This document shows positions 17,481-25,944 of a DNA stretch of 58,388 nt, piece by piece. The stretch comes from Mogibacterium sp. GTDB lineage: Bacteria; Bacillota; Clostridia; Peptostreptococcales; Anaerovoracaceae. The number at the start of each line of letters is the position of its first letter. Position 1 is the first letter of the stretch. The stretch spans positions 1 through 58,388 of the forward strand of contig JAFRKO010000048.1 of assembly GCA_017431685.1 (NCBI GenBank), in the 5' to 3' direction. Position numbers and translations under genes: made by a program. Under the pieces are notes generated by a model. It saw nothing but the letters and a program-made list of their open reading frames with translations. It was not told where the DNA came from and ran no database searches.

Positions 17481-17876
17481 ATGAAGTACATTATCCTTAC
17501 AAACAATCCGCTTGCAGAAGATGAATTCAAAGAGACACATGATGTTGAATTTGTTGACGGTAAGCTTATCGATGTGCTCATAAAGGCCAGAGATATGGTC
17601 AATTGCGGTGCTGTACTTCTGAATCATCCGCTTTATGGAAGCGTTAAGCCAAACGAAACGCCTTACAGGTCGCTTCTGATAAAGTGTCCGGCAGAACCGG
17701 CTGACGGGAGCTTTCCGGCAGCTGATCCGGAGTCTGTAAGGCTGATAGGAAATGCGGTAAACGCTTTCAGAAAATTTATCGTTAAGAAGGAGATCACCAA
17801 TCCATCTCTTCTGGAAGATTTTCAGGTCGTTGACCTTAGCCTTCTGAAGAGTGCCGTGGCAGCGGCTGACCGGTGA
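17481..17876 (+). CDS. grdX: GrdX family protein
   Basis: 131 residues, small cytosolic protein found at the head of glycine reductase operons; its function is not established. The N-terminus MKYIILTNNPLAEDEF and the central GAVLLNHPLYGSVKPNETPY are recognisable for the family. It directly follows the riboswitch and precedes grdE by 102 bases, a gap that contains a GC-rich hairpin. Its place as first gene suggests a role in maturation or regulation of the complex (inference). Confidence 0.85.
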   Translation: MKYIILTNNPLAEDEFKETHDVEFVDGKLIDVLIKARDMVNCGAVLLNHPLYGSVKPNETPYRSLLIKCPAEPADGSFPAADPESVRLIGNAVNAFRKFIVKKEITNPSLLEDFQVVDLSLLKSAVAAADR

Positions 17877-17891
17877 CCCCCTGCTTATACA

Positions 17892-17931
17892 GGAGCCTGT
17901 CCGCTAAAGCCCCTATTTACGGACAGGTTCC
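17892..17931 (+). other. Intercistronic hairpin between grdX and grdE
   Basis: 12-base stem GGAGCCTGTCCG (17892-17903) with CGGACAGGTTCC (17920-17931), one G-U pair, 16-base loop. No U-tract follows, so a processing or mRNA-stability element is more likely than a terminator. Confidence 0.6.
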
Positions 17932-17978
17932 CGGCAAGTAATGCAACTCTCATTATACACCAAAGGAGGCGATCAAAA

Positions 17979-19259
17979 ATGAGATTGGAAATCGGAAAAA
18001 TCAATATTACTGATATCCGGTTTGCGGAAGAATCAAAGGTCGAAGGCGGAGTCCTCTACGTAAACGCAGAAGATTTTAAGCCGGTAGTCCTTGAGGATGA
18101 AAAAATCAAAGACGTATACTTCGATATTGCCAAGCCGGGTGAGTCCGTAAGGATCACACCTGTCAAGGACGTTATTGAACCTCGCGTAAAGGTAGAAGGC
18201 AAGGGCGGAGTATTCCCTGGCTGGATATCCAAGGTAGACACAGTAGGATCCGGCAAGACTCTCGCACTTAAGGGAATGGCACTTGTAACAGCAGGTAAGA
18301 TCGTAGGATTCCAGGAAGGTGTCATCGACATGACAGGCCCTGGTGCAGACTACACACCGTTCTCGAAGACTCTGAACCTGGTAATGGTTTGCGAGCCAGT
18401 AGAAGGTCTCAAGCAGCATGACTATGAGGCTGCTGTACGTAAAGCAGGTTTCCGCGTAGCAGCTAAGATCGGTGAGCTCGCAAGAGGCATCGAGCCTGAT
18501 GAAACATGCGTATATGAGACATGCGGCATCAAGGAAGGCATTGAGAAATATCCTGATCTCCCAAGAGTGGGCTATGTATCAATGCTTCAGACTCAGGGAC
18601 TTCTGCACGACACATACGTATATGGCGTTGACGCTAAGCAGATCATTCCAACCATCATGAGCCCTACAGAGGCTATGGACGGAGCTATCGTTTCCGGTAA
18701 CTGCGTATCTGCCTGCGACAAGAACCCTACATACATACATCAGAACAACCCTGTAATTGAGGATCTCTTCGCACAGCATGGCAAGACTATCAACTTTGTT
18801 TGCCAGATCATCACAAACGAGAACGTGTATCTTGCAGACAAGGAAAGATCTTCCAATATGACAGCTAAGCTCTGCCGCATGCTCGACCTCGACGGCATCA
18901 TTCTGACTCAGGAAGGTTTCGGTAACCCTGATACAGACCTGATCATGAACTGCAAGAAGATCGAAGCAGAAGGTGTAAAGACTGTAATCGTAACAGACGA
19001 GTATGCAGGAAGAGACGGAAAGTCCCAGTCCCTCGCAGACGCTGACGTTGCTGCAGACGCAGTAGTTACAGGCGGAAATGCCAACGAAGTCATAATCCTG
19101 CCTAAGCTTGACAAGGTGATCGGTACACTCGATTACATCAACAAGATCGCAGGAGCCAGCGACAAGACGCTGAGAGAAGACGGAACTCTCGAAGTTGAGA
19201 TTCAGGTCATCACTGCAGCTACAAACGAGATGGGCTTCGGAACACTGAGTGCAAGATAG
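17979..19259 (+). CDS. grdE: Glycine reductase component B, proprotein of alpha/beta subunits
   Basis: 426 residues. Part of substrate-specific protein B, which binds glycine and passes the carboxymethyl group to GrdA. The proprotein is known to split at an Asn-Cys bond to give two subunits of ~22-25 kDa and a carbonyl group on the new N-terminus. The site is visible: MDGAIVSGN | CVSACDKNP with the cysteine at residue 242, the position known from Eubacterium acidaminophilum. The presence of this site and the riboswitch upstream support glycine specificity. AAAGGAGG precedes the ATG. It is 24 bases from grdB. Confidence 0.95.
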   Translation: MRLEIGKINITDIRFAEESKVEGGVLYVNAEDFKPVVLEDEKIKDVYFDIAKPGESVRITPVKDVIEPRVKVEGKGGVFPGWISKVDTVGSGKTLALKGMALVTAGKIVGFQEGVIDMTGPGADYTPFSKTLNLVMVCEPVEGLKQHDYEAAVRKAGFRVAAKIGELARGIEPDETCVYETCGIKEGIEKYPDLPRVGYVSMLQTQGLLHDTYVYGVDAKQIIPTIMSPTEAMDGAIVSGNCVSACDKNPTYIHQNNPVIEDLFAQHGKTINFVCQIITNENVYLADKERSSNMTAKLCRMLDLDGIILTQEGFGNPDTDLIMNCKKIEAEGVKTVIVTDEYAGRDGKSQSLADADVAADAVVTGGNANEVIILPKLDKVIGTLDYINKIAGASDKTLREDGTLEVEIQVITAATNEMGFGTLSAR

Positions 19260-19283
19260 GACAGGGAAAGGAGGATTAAAAAA

Positions 19284-20597
19284 ATGGCTAAGATCAAAGT
19301 AGTTCACTACATCAACCAGTTCTTTGCCGGAATCGGCGGAGAAGAAAAGGCCGACATCCCTGCTGAACTTCACAAGGGTGAGGTCATCGGACCTGGAATG
19401 GCATTCAACACAGGATTCAAGGACGAAGCTGAGATCATCGCTACTATCGTATGCGGAGACTCTTACTTCAATGAAAATATAGAGGCAGTCAAGGCTGAGA
19501 TCCTCGGATGGGTCAAGGATCTTGCACCTGATCTGTTCATCGCAGGCCCTGCATTCAATGCAGGACGTTACGGAGTAGCCTGCGGAACTATCGCAGCTGC
19601 AGTACAGGAAGAACTCGGCATCAAGTCCATGACAGGAATGTACGTTGAGAACCCTGGCGCAGATATGTATAAGGACAAAACATACATCCTTCAGACAAAG
19701 GACAGCGCTGCAGGAATGAGAGATGCTGTTAAGAAGATGACAGCATTTGCCCTCAAGTATGCAAAGGGAGAGAAGATCGGTGCTTCCTGCCAGGATGGTT
19801 ACATGAACCAGGGTGTCCGCGTCAACTTCTTCGAGAAGGAGAGAGGCTCCAAGAGAGCTGTAGACATGCTTCTTAAGAAACTCGCTGACGAGCCTTTCAC
19901 AACAGAGTATCCAATGCCTGACTTCGACAGAGTAGAACCAAATCCTGCAGTTAAGGATATGGCGCACGCAAAGATCGCTCTGGTAACTTCGGGCGGTATC
20001 GTAGTAAAGGGCAACCCGGATCACATCGAGAGCTCCAGCGCTTCGAGATTCGGTGAGTACAGCCTTGAAGGCGTATATGATCTTGATGAGAACACATTCG
20101 AGACAGCTCATGGCGGTTATGACCCTGTTTATGCAAACCAGGATGCAGACAGAGTACTGCCTGTAGACGTGCTGCGCGATCTCGAGAAGGAAGGCGTGAT
20201 CGGCAAACTGCACGAAAAATACTATGCAACAGTAGGTAACGGAACTTCCGTAGCAAATGCTAAGGGATTCGGCGCAGAGATCGGTAAGCGTCTGGTGGCT
20301 GACGGTGTAGACGCAGTTATCCTCACCTCCACGTGAGGAACCTGCACTCGTTGCGGCGCAACGATGGTAAAAGAGCTCGAAAGAGCAGGACTCCCTGTAG
20401 TCCATGTCTGCACAGTAACACCTATTTCGCTGACAGTAGGCGCAAACAGAATCGTACCTGCTATCGCTATTCCGCATCCTCTGGGCAACCCTGCTCTTGA
20501 TAAGGATGAGGAGAAGGCTCTCCGCCGCAAGCTCGTTCTGAAGGCTCTCAAGGCACTTCAGACAGAGGTTGACGGACAGAAGGTATTCGAAGACTAA
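19284..20597 (+). CDS. grdB: Glycine reductase component B gamma subunit, selenoprotein
   Basis: 437 residues including selenocysteine encoded by the in-frame TGA at 20334-20336 (residue ~351). The motif is TST-U-GTCTRCGATM, the U-x2-C-x2-C active site that attacks the glycine Schiff base carbon. The frame continues after the TGA with family-conserved sequence (VGANRIVPAIAIPHPLG) to TAA at 20597, so TGA is not a stop. A SECIS-like hairpin follows the TGA. AAAGGAGG ribosome-binding site. It is paired with grdE and paralogous to grdH at 24610. Confidence 0.95.
20334..20368 (+). promoter_or_regulatory. SECIS element in grdB
   Basis: The UGA (20334-20336) is followed 12 bases later by the hairpin CGTTGC-GGC-GCAACG (20349-20363). 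The stretch 20327-20368 is identical, base for base, to 25650-25691 in grdH, including synonymous positions, while the flanks differ. That points to RNA-level selection for selenocysteine insertion. Confidence 0.8.
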
Positions 20598-20612
20598 TCG
20601 ATACGTTTTTTA

Positions 20613-20639
20613 CTGCGGCCGCCTAAAGGGCGGCCGCAG
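20613..20639 (+). other. GC-rich hairpin after grdB
   Basis: 11-base arms CTGCGGCCGCC (20613-20623) and GGCGGCCGCAG (20629-20639). No T-tract follows (GTGCAATG); six T residues precede it instead. A weak terminator or an mRNA 3'-end stabiliser. Confidence 0.6.
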
Positions 20640-20667
20640 GTGCAATGCATCAGAATGAAAGGTATAT

Positions 20668-21222
20668 ATGCCGGAGATCACAGTCTGGACAAAGCAGAAC
20701 AAGGCGGTTCTGAATCAGCTTAATGCGAAAGGAAGGTTCATTGCAGATGAATCTTTCATACGCCGCGAACTTGAAGACACAGCTGACATAATGCTGTTTA
20801 TCTACAGGTGGCTGGCTGACAACATGCCGGCTGCTGACAGACCTGATGACGTGTTGTTTCCGGTATGGGTATCTTTCGAAAAAGAAGCGACGATGTTCCC
20901 TGAACCCGGGTATGCAGTACTGGAACTCCGTGTGGATTCCGATAAAGTGACAAAGCTTGATATAGCAAAGTGGACACGTATCACAAACTACGCATACATT
21001 CCTGCAGATAAAGCTGACGAAGCGGAGCACAAAAGGATACTCGAACAATATGGGACTGACAACGCCAGTGCTGTGATGACGCAGTTCTGGCCTGAGCTGA
21101 AAAGGAAAATAATCGACAGCTGGAGCAGGCTGTTTGATGACAGCATCGTACTTGGAAGCACCAACGCATACGGACTTATGTGGGAGGTCAGAAAAGAATG
21201 GATACGGACCGTAATACAGTAA
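20668..21222 (+). CDS. DUF3841-like protein A
   Basis: 184 residues, soluble. N-terminal ITVWTKQNKAVLNQLNAKGRF, then PDDVLFPVWVSFEKEA, a central region DIAKWTRITNYAYIP with DKADEAEHKRILEQYG, and a C-terminal FWPELKRKIIDSWSRLFDD and GLMWEVRKEW. These shared blocks make it paralogous to the two neighbouring genes (21198 and 21766) and resemble the DUF3841 family, whose function is unknown. It has no catalytic motif I can name. It follows grdB by 70 bases and overlaps the next paralog by 25 bases. A role in reductase regulation or assembly is suggested only by location. Confidence 0.65.
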   Translation: MPEITVWTKQNKAVLNQLNAKGRFIADESFIRRELEDTADIMLFIYRWLADNMPAADRPDDVLFPVWVSFEKEATMFPEPGYAVLELRVDSDKVTKLDIAKWTRITNYAYIPADKADEAEHKRILEQYGTDNASAVMTQFWPELKRKIIDSWSRLFDDSIVLGSTNAYGLMWEVRKEWIRTVIQ

Positions 21223-21773
21223 CTCTCTTCTCCCCACAGGCAGAAGCTGTCTGGGATGCTTTAATGAGAGATGGTGTGGCTTATTCGCGCAGAGAGTATA
21301 TAACAAAAAAATATGAGGAATCTGCGGGCATATTCCTGGCCGCATATGACGCGTATATACATGAAGCCTGCAGGATAGTCCCGCGGCCTGATGACAGTGC
21401 CTATCCTTATTGGGCGTTCGCATCGAAGGAACAGCTCGATCTTTCGGGCGGGGGCAGGGTGATGATACTTGAAGTCCCTGTAAACGAAGCTGTGTTTTTT
21501 GATCAGTACGACTGGTATAAAGTCCTGAGACTTTCATATATAGGAGAGTCTGAAGAAGACGAGGCTGCATTTACCCGGAAACTGGCGATGAGAGGTATCA
21601 GAGATTCTTCTGAGGCAGTACTGAAACCGTTCTATCCGGATATAAAGAGAGAAATCACGGGCAGCTGGAAAAGACTTTTCAGGCACGATGATGCGATAAG
21701 AAGGGGAGATGCTTCGGGTGTCAGAGCAATACAGGCAGGACTCTGGTGCATAAAAAAAGAATGGCTCATCTGA
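21198..21773 (+). CDS. DUF3841-like protein B
   Basis: 191 residues, paralog of the preceding protein. Shared blocks are TLFSPQAEAVWDALMRDGVAYS at the N-terminus (in two parts), RPDDSAYPYWAFASKEQ, a W-containing centre with EDEAAFTRKLAMRG, FYPDIKREITGSWKRLF, and the ending GLWCIKKEW. I use the ATG at 21198, 10 bases after GGGAGG; a GTG at 21180 is possible. It starts inside the previous gene (25-base overlap) and its last 8 bases overlap the end of the opposite-strand paralog at 21766. Function unknown. Confidence 0.65.
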   Translation: MDTDRNTVTLFSPQAEAVWDALMRDGVAYSRREYITKKYEESAGIFLAAYDAYIHEACRIVPRPDDSAYPYWAFASKEQLDLSGGGRVMILEVPVNEAVFFDQYDWYKVLRLSYIGESEEDEAAFTRKLAMRGIRDSSEAVLKPFYPDIKREITGSWKRLFRHDDAIRRGDASGVRAIQAGLWCIKKEWLI

Positions 21774-22311
21774 GCCACTCGCGCCTCAGCTCCCATGACA
21801 GCCCGACTATCATGTTGGGATCCGAAGGCATCATTGTGTAAACGCGCTCCCAGCTTTTGAGCACTTTCTGTCTGAGAACAGGGTAGAAGTTGCCTGCGCT
21901 GCCGCTGACTAGCGATGACGGAGAAGAAATGCCGTATCTTGCAAGCTCGGCTTCATGGGCAAGCTCATCCTTCTTGTCCAAAGGGAAGTACAGATGGTTG
22001 ATCATGAAGTCCCAGGCTTCGTTGTTCGCAAGCATGTAATATCCATCGGGTATATCCAGCTTAAGGAAAACGGAATCCTCTGACGGAGGAATCGCATCGG
22101 TACCTTCAGGACTGAGCCAGACAGGATACAACGCATCATCAGGTATATAAACCTTACCGCGTGCATAAGAAGTGAGCTTCCTGTACAGCGGAGCGTAATG
22201 ATCCGTAATGGTAGTGTACTTTTCACGGATGTATTCTTCTTTGACGACGTACCTGCCGTTTGCGCGCAGTTCGTCGAGAACCTGCGATGACTGACGTGTA
22301 TAGAAAATCAT
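21766..22311 (-). CDS. DUF3841-like protein C
   Basis: 181 residues, third paralog, on the opposite strand. Blocks: MIFYTRQSSQVLDELRANGR, PDDALYPVWLSPEG, a W-centred region with HLYFPLDKKDELAHEAEL, NFYPVLRQKVLKSWERVY, and GLSWELRREW at the end. Its ATG overlaps the stop of the TetR gene by 4 bases, so the two are translated together. This gives a regulator-plus-DUF3841 unit facing the two-gene unit after grdB. Function unknown. Confidence 0.65.
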   Translation of the reverse strand: MIFYTRQSSQVLDELRANGRYVVKEEYIREKYTTITDHYAPLYRKLTSYARGKVYIPDDALYPVWLSPEGTDAIPPSEDSVFLKLDIPDGYYMLANNEAWDFMINHLYFPLDKKDELAHEAELARYGISSPSSLVSGSAGNFYPVLRQKVLKSWERVYTMMPSDPNMIVGLSWELRREWLR

Positions 22312-22979
22312 AATTGTGTCGTAAGTCTTATTGATTCCAGCATGCGTGCGGTCTGTGTTTCAGCTGTAATGCCTTTGTCACGACCAATGAGCTGAAAAAG
22401 CAGTACGTAAAAAAATGAAACAGTCATATCGTTGATCAGAATGATCTCACGCTCAGACTTTTTCCCCTCAAGTACAGGTATAAGGAGCATGAGGTTACGG
22501 TTTCTGAGGTTAGATGAACGGTACATTCCTTCAAGAATTATGTCATCGTCCGCACCTCTGTCATGAGGGAAGAGACGGTAATACTCGCTGATAATATTGC
22601 TCAGATTGCCGCTGTGTCTGCTGAAAAACAGAGTGTTATATTCTTCAGGGTATTTAAAGGCGTGCTTGCAGAACAACTCCCATGAGAGATAGTAGATCTG
22701 AAGATCAGAAATATCTTCAGCAGGTTCTTCGTAATCCCGGCTGGCATCAGCCATTTCACGGGTGTATTCCTGGAGCACATGCACACATGCAAAAAGGACG
22801 ACTTCATCAATGTCTTCAAAGTATCTGTAAATAAGTGCGCTGTTCATGCCGACACGGCTGCCCAGAGATCTGGCGGTTACGGATGATATTCCATCCTCGC
22901 GTATCATCTCCATCGCGGTGTTGATTATACGGATCCTGTTATTAGCAATAGCTTCCGCTGACAGGGAAGGTCTGCCCAT
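22308..22979 (-). CDS. TetR family transcriptional regulator
   Basis: 223 residues. The N-terminal helix-turn-helix is clear: RIRIINTAMEMIREDGIS, VTARSLGSRVGMNSALIYRY, FEDIDEVV (residues ~15-60). The ligand-binding C-terminal domain is helical and not assignable. The gene is divergent from the betaine grdI-grdH-transporter genes, across a 283-base control region with a promoter and an inverted repeat at the expected start site. It most likely controls that operon in response to betaine or a related compound (inference). Confidence 0.85.
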   Translation of the reverse strand: MGRPSLSAEAIANNRIRIINTAMEMIREDGISSVTARSLGSRVGMNSALIYRYFEDIDEVVLFACVHVLQEYTREMADASRDYEEPAEDISDLQIYYLSWELFCKHAFKYPEEYNTLFFSRHSGNLSNIISEYYRLFPHDRGADDDIILEGMYRSSNLRNRNLMLLIPVLEGKKSEREIILINDMTVSFFYVLLFQLIGRDKGITAETQTARMLESIRLTTQL

Positions 22980-23137
22980 GATTCACTTACTCCTTTGATG
23001 CTGAATGTCTCAAACATGCTATTGAAAAAATCAATGTAGAAACAAGACAAATAGTGCCTGTTAAGGGAATATTAACAACTATTGGGGTGTGTGTACAAGG
23101 AGTTAACGAGAATTTATTAAACTTGTTAAAAAAATAC

Positions 23138-23201
23138 TTTACAGTACAATAGCTTTTTTCTATAATTTAGTTAATAAAACGCGTTTAAAAAAAGCGTTTT
23201 A
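23138..23201 (+). promoter_or_regulatory. Promoter and candidate TetR operator of the betaine reductase genes
   Basis: TTTACA (23138-23143), 17 bases, TATAAT (23161-23166). Just downstream, at the predicted start of transcription, is the inverted repeat TAAAACGC (23175-23182) / GCGTTTTA (23194-23201), which contains the small palindrome AAACGCGTTT. A TetR repressor bound here would block transcription. The rest of 22980-23262 is AT-rich, with two AGTACATT copies just before the ribosome-binding site. Confidence 0.75.
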
Positions 23202-23262
23202 TATAGTACATTTTCCCTTATTTAAGTACATTACTCACATTCAGCAAGAAAGGAGTACGTAA

Positions 23263-24591
23263 ATGAAACTCAAGATCGGAAACATCCCAGTCAAGGATGT
23301 AGTTCTGGGTAGTCAGGACAGCTTCGAGAATGGTGTTCTTACCATTAACAAGCAGGCTGCTATCGACTACCTCATGGAGCTTGATGATCATATTACAAGC
23401 CTCGATATCGTAATCGCTCATCCTGGCGATGACACAAGAATCGTGCCTGTAATCGAGACCATCGAACCGAGATGCCGTGTTGACGGACGCACACTCTTTC
23501 CTGGCGTAACTGACGAAATCGTTCCTGCAGGAGATGGAGAGCTCAAGGCTCTTAAAGGAATCTGCGTTACGGTTGTCGGCGGCACCTGGGGATCATTCGG
23601 AGACGGCGTCATCGACATGGGCGGCGAAGGTGCAAAGCACACTTACTGGTCCAAGCTCATCAACGTCTGCCTTGTAGGTGAGACTGATGAAGAATTTGAA
23701 CGTTATGAACAGCAGAAAATGAATCACGCTCTGAGATGGGCAGGCCACAGATTCGCGGAATACCTCGGCAAGATCGCCAAGGGTATAGCGGCAGAAGAAT
23801 TCGAAGAATATGAATTCGAGCCGGTTGCAGACAGAGCAAAGAAGAACAACGGACTGCCTAACGTAGCACTCGTTATGCAGCCACAGTCCCAGATGGAGGC
23901 TCTCGGATATAACGATCTCTGGTATGGCTGGGACATGAACAAGTATCTACCTACATTTGTAAGTCCTACAGAAGTGCTCGACGGCGCAATGATTTCCGGA
24001 TCTTTCATGCCGGCTTCATCAAAGTGGTCAACTTACGAAATGCAGAACTTCCCTACAATAAAGGAACTCTTCGCAGAAGATGGCAAGAGCCTGAACTTTG
24101 TCGGTGTTATCATGTCGATGCTCAACGTAGCTCTTGACCAGAAGGAAAGAGCTGCTGTCATGGTAAGAAACATGGCGCTCAACCTGGGCGTTGATTACGC
24201 GATCGTAACAGAAGAAGGTTACGGTAACCCTGATGCTGACTATGTACGCTGCCAGGTCATCCTCGAGGATGCAGGCATCCCTGTAGTAGGTATCTCCAAT
24301 GAGTGTACAGGACGTGACGGATTCTCACAGCCGCTCGTAACACTCGACTCGAAGCTGAACGCACTCGTTTCTTCGGGTAATGTATCTGAACTTTCAGATC
24401 TTCCGGCGTGCGCAACTGTTATTGGATGCCTCGAGGCAATGAACAGAGACGGAATGTCGGGCAGCTGGGGCTATGATGAGAATCTCGGCAAATCCGCAAG
24501 AGATGACGGGTCCATCATCATGGAAGACAACAACTGGTTCTGCGGAGACCACATCAGCGGATTCTCAGTCAAGACGATGATCGAATTCTAG
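23263..24591 (+). CDS. grdI: Betaine reductase component B subunit, GrdE/GrdI-type, unprocessed
   Basis: 442 residues, paralog of GrdE over its whole length (same PVIETIEPRCRVDG, GVIDMGGEGAKHTYWSK, SPTEVLDGAMISG and TEEGYGNPDADY blocks). At the GrdE cleavage site the Asn-Cys is replaced by Ser-Phe (ISGSFMPASSKW, residues ~245-256), so it cannot form the carbonyl subunit by the same reaction. Betaine, a quaternary amine, cannot form a Schiff base, and I recall the betaine protein B having only two large subunits. With the adjacent BCCT carrier this favours betaine over sarcosine (GrdG). AAAGGAG precedes the ATG. Confidence 0.82.
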   Translation: MKLKIGNIPVKDVVLGSQDSFENGVLTINKQAAIDYLMELDDHITSLDIVIAHPGDDTRIVPVIETIEPRCRVDGRTLFPGVTDEIVPAGDGELKALKGICVTVVGGTWGSFGDGVIDMGGEGAKHTYWSKLINVCLVGETDEEFERYEQQKMNHALRWAGHRFAEYLGKIAKGIAAEEFEEYEFEPVADRAKKNNGLPNVALVMQPQSQMEALGYNDLWYGWDMNKYLPTFVSPTEVLDGAMISGSFMPASSKWSTYEMQNFPTIKELFAEDGKSLNFVGVIMSMLNVALDQKERAAVMVRNMALNLGVDYAIVTEEGYGNPDADYVRCQVILEDAGIPVVGISNECTGRDGFSQPLVTLDSKLNALVSSGNVSELSDLPACATVIGCLEAMNRDGMSGSWGYDENLGKSARDDGSIIMEDNNWFCGDHISGFSVKTMIEF

Positions 24592-24609
24592 TGGAAGGGA
24601 GGCAGAGCA

Positions 24610-25926
24610 ATGAAGAAAGTTATTTGTTACGTCAACCAGTTCTTCGGCGGTATCGGCGGCGAAGATAAGGCTGATCAGGAACCTTACATTGTTGAGGGAG
24701 TTGTAGGCCCAACCATGGCTATCAACGCCGCACTCAAGGATGCAGAGGTCACACACACCGTAGTATGCGGCGATAACTTCATGGGTTCCAACACTGAAGA
24801 GGCGCTCTCCAGAATCCTTGGATTCCTCGAAGGCAAAGAGATGGATCTCTTTATCGCTGGTCCTGCTTTCCAGGCCGGACGTTACGGCGTAGCTTGCGGA
24901 AACGTTTGCAAAGCCGTTAAAGAAAAATTCGGAGTTCCTGTTCTCACATCAATGAACGGTGAGAATCCGGGAGCTGACATGTTCAAGAAGGACGTTATCA
25001 TCTTCAAGGGCGGCACAGGCGCTGTAAAGATGAGACAGGATGTTAAAGTCCTCACTAACTTCGCTAACAGACTTCTTGCAGGTGAGCCTAACAGAGGCTG
25101 CGAGGCTGAAGGCTACTTCGAGAGAGGTTGCAGACATGAGCTCTTCCTTGAGGACATCAGAGAGAACACAGCTGCTTACCGTGGCGTTCAGATGCTCAAG
25201 AAGAAAATGGCAGGCGAGCCATACCAGACAGAGCTCATCATCCCAGAGAAGGATCTCGTTCCTATCGCGGCTCCAGTCGAGCTTAAGGATGCAGTAGTTG
25301 CTCTCGTTACAACATCCGGATGCGTACCTGTAGAGAACCCTGACAGAATCCAGTCGGCTTCTGCTACAAGATGGGGCAGATACAGCATCAAGGATATGGA
25401 CAGACTCGAAGCTGGCGTATTCAAGACGATCCACGCCGGTTATGACCCTGCAGCAGCTAATGCAGACCCTAACGTACTCGTTCCGCTCGATGCTGTAAGA
25501 GCATATGAGAAGGAAGGAAAGTTCAAGAGACTGCATGACTACTTCTACACAACAGTAGGTACAGGTACAACAGAAGCCGAAGCTACAAGAATGGCTGAGG
25601 AAATGATCCCGTATCTCCGCGAGGATGGCGTTAACGCAATTATCCTCGGCTCCACGTGAGGAACCTGCACTCGTTGCGGCGCAACGATGGTTAAGGCTCT
25701 TGAGAGAGCAGGATTCAATGTTGTACATATGTGCAACCTCATCCCTGTATCGATGACAGTCGGAGCTAACAGAATCGTTCCTACTATCTCGATCCCATAT
25801 CCTCTCGGTGACCCTAATACACCGAAGGAAGAGCAGTGGAAACTGCGTTACCACAGAGTTGGTGTGGCACTCGATGCTATTGCTACAGACGTTACAGAGC
25901 AGACAGTATTCAAGGTAAGAATCTGA
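24610..25926 (+). CDS. grdH: Betaine reductase component B selenoprotein subunit
   Basis: 438 residues with selenocysteine at the in-frame TGA 25657-25659 (residue ~350): GST-U-GTCTRCGATM. The frame continues with VGANRIVPTISIPYPLG to TGA at 25926. It is paralogous to grdB and pairs with grdI, 18 bases upstream, to form the substrate-specific protein B. Its product should catalyse selenium attack on the betaine methylene carbon and transfer to GrdA. Sarcosine reductase GrdF is the alternative; the lack of a processing site in grdI and the BCCT gene favour betaine. GGAAGGGAGG ribosome-binding site. Confidence 0.9.
25657..25691 (+). promoter_or_regulatory. SECIS element in grdH
   Basis: UGA at 25657-25659, hairpin CGTTGC-GGC-GCAACG at 25672-25686. 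The window 25650-25691 is identical to that of grdB (20327-20368). Confidence 0.8.
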
Positions 25927-25944
25927 TAGATCAGGTGACTTGCC

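Noticed and set aside
20334-20336. TGA as the end of grdB (and likewise 25657 in grdH, 27699 in grdA)
   Set aside because: The frames continue with conserved family sequence, the motifs around TGA are those of known selenoproteins, SECIS-like hairpins follow, and a tRNA-Sec is present. They are selenocysteine codons, not stops or frameshifts.
18579-20477. 632-codon open frame on the minus strand across grdE-grdB
   Set aside because: It is the shadow of two well-identified genes on the plus strand. The translation is Cys/Ser-rich low-complexity sequence with no family resemblance and no ribosome-binding site.
23263-25926. Sarcosine reductase (GrdG/GrdF) for the second protein B pair
   Set aside because: The missing Asn-Cys site and the directly adjacent BCCT carrier favour betaine. 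Not excluded, but the less likely reading.
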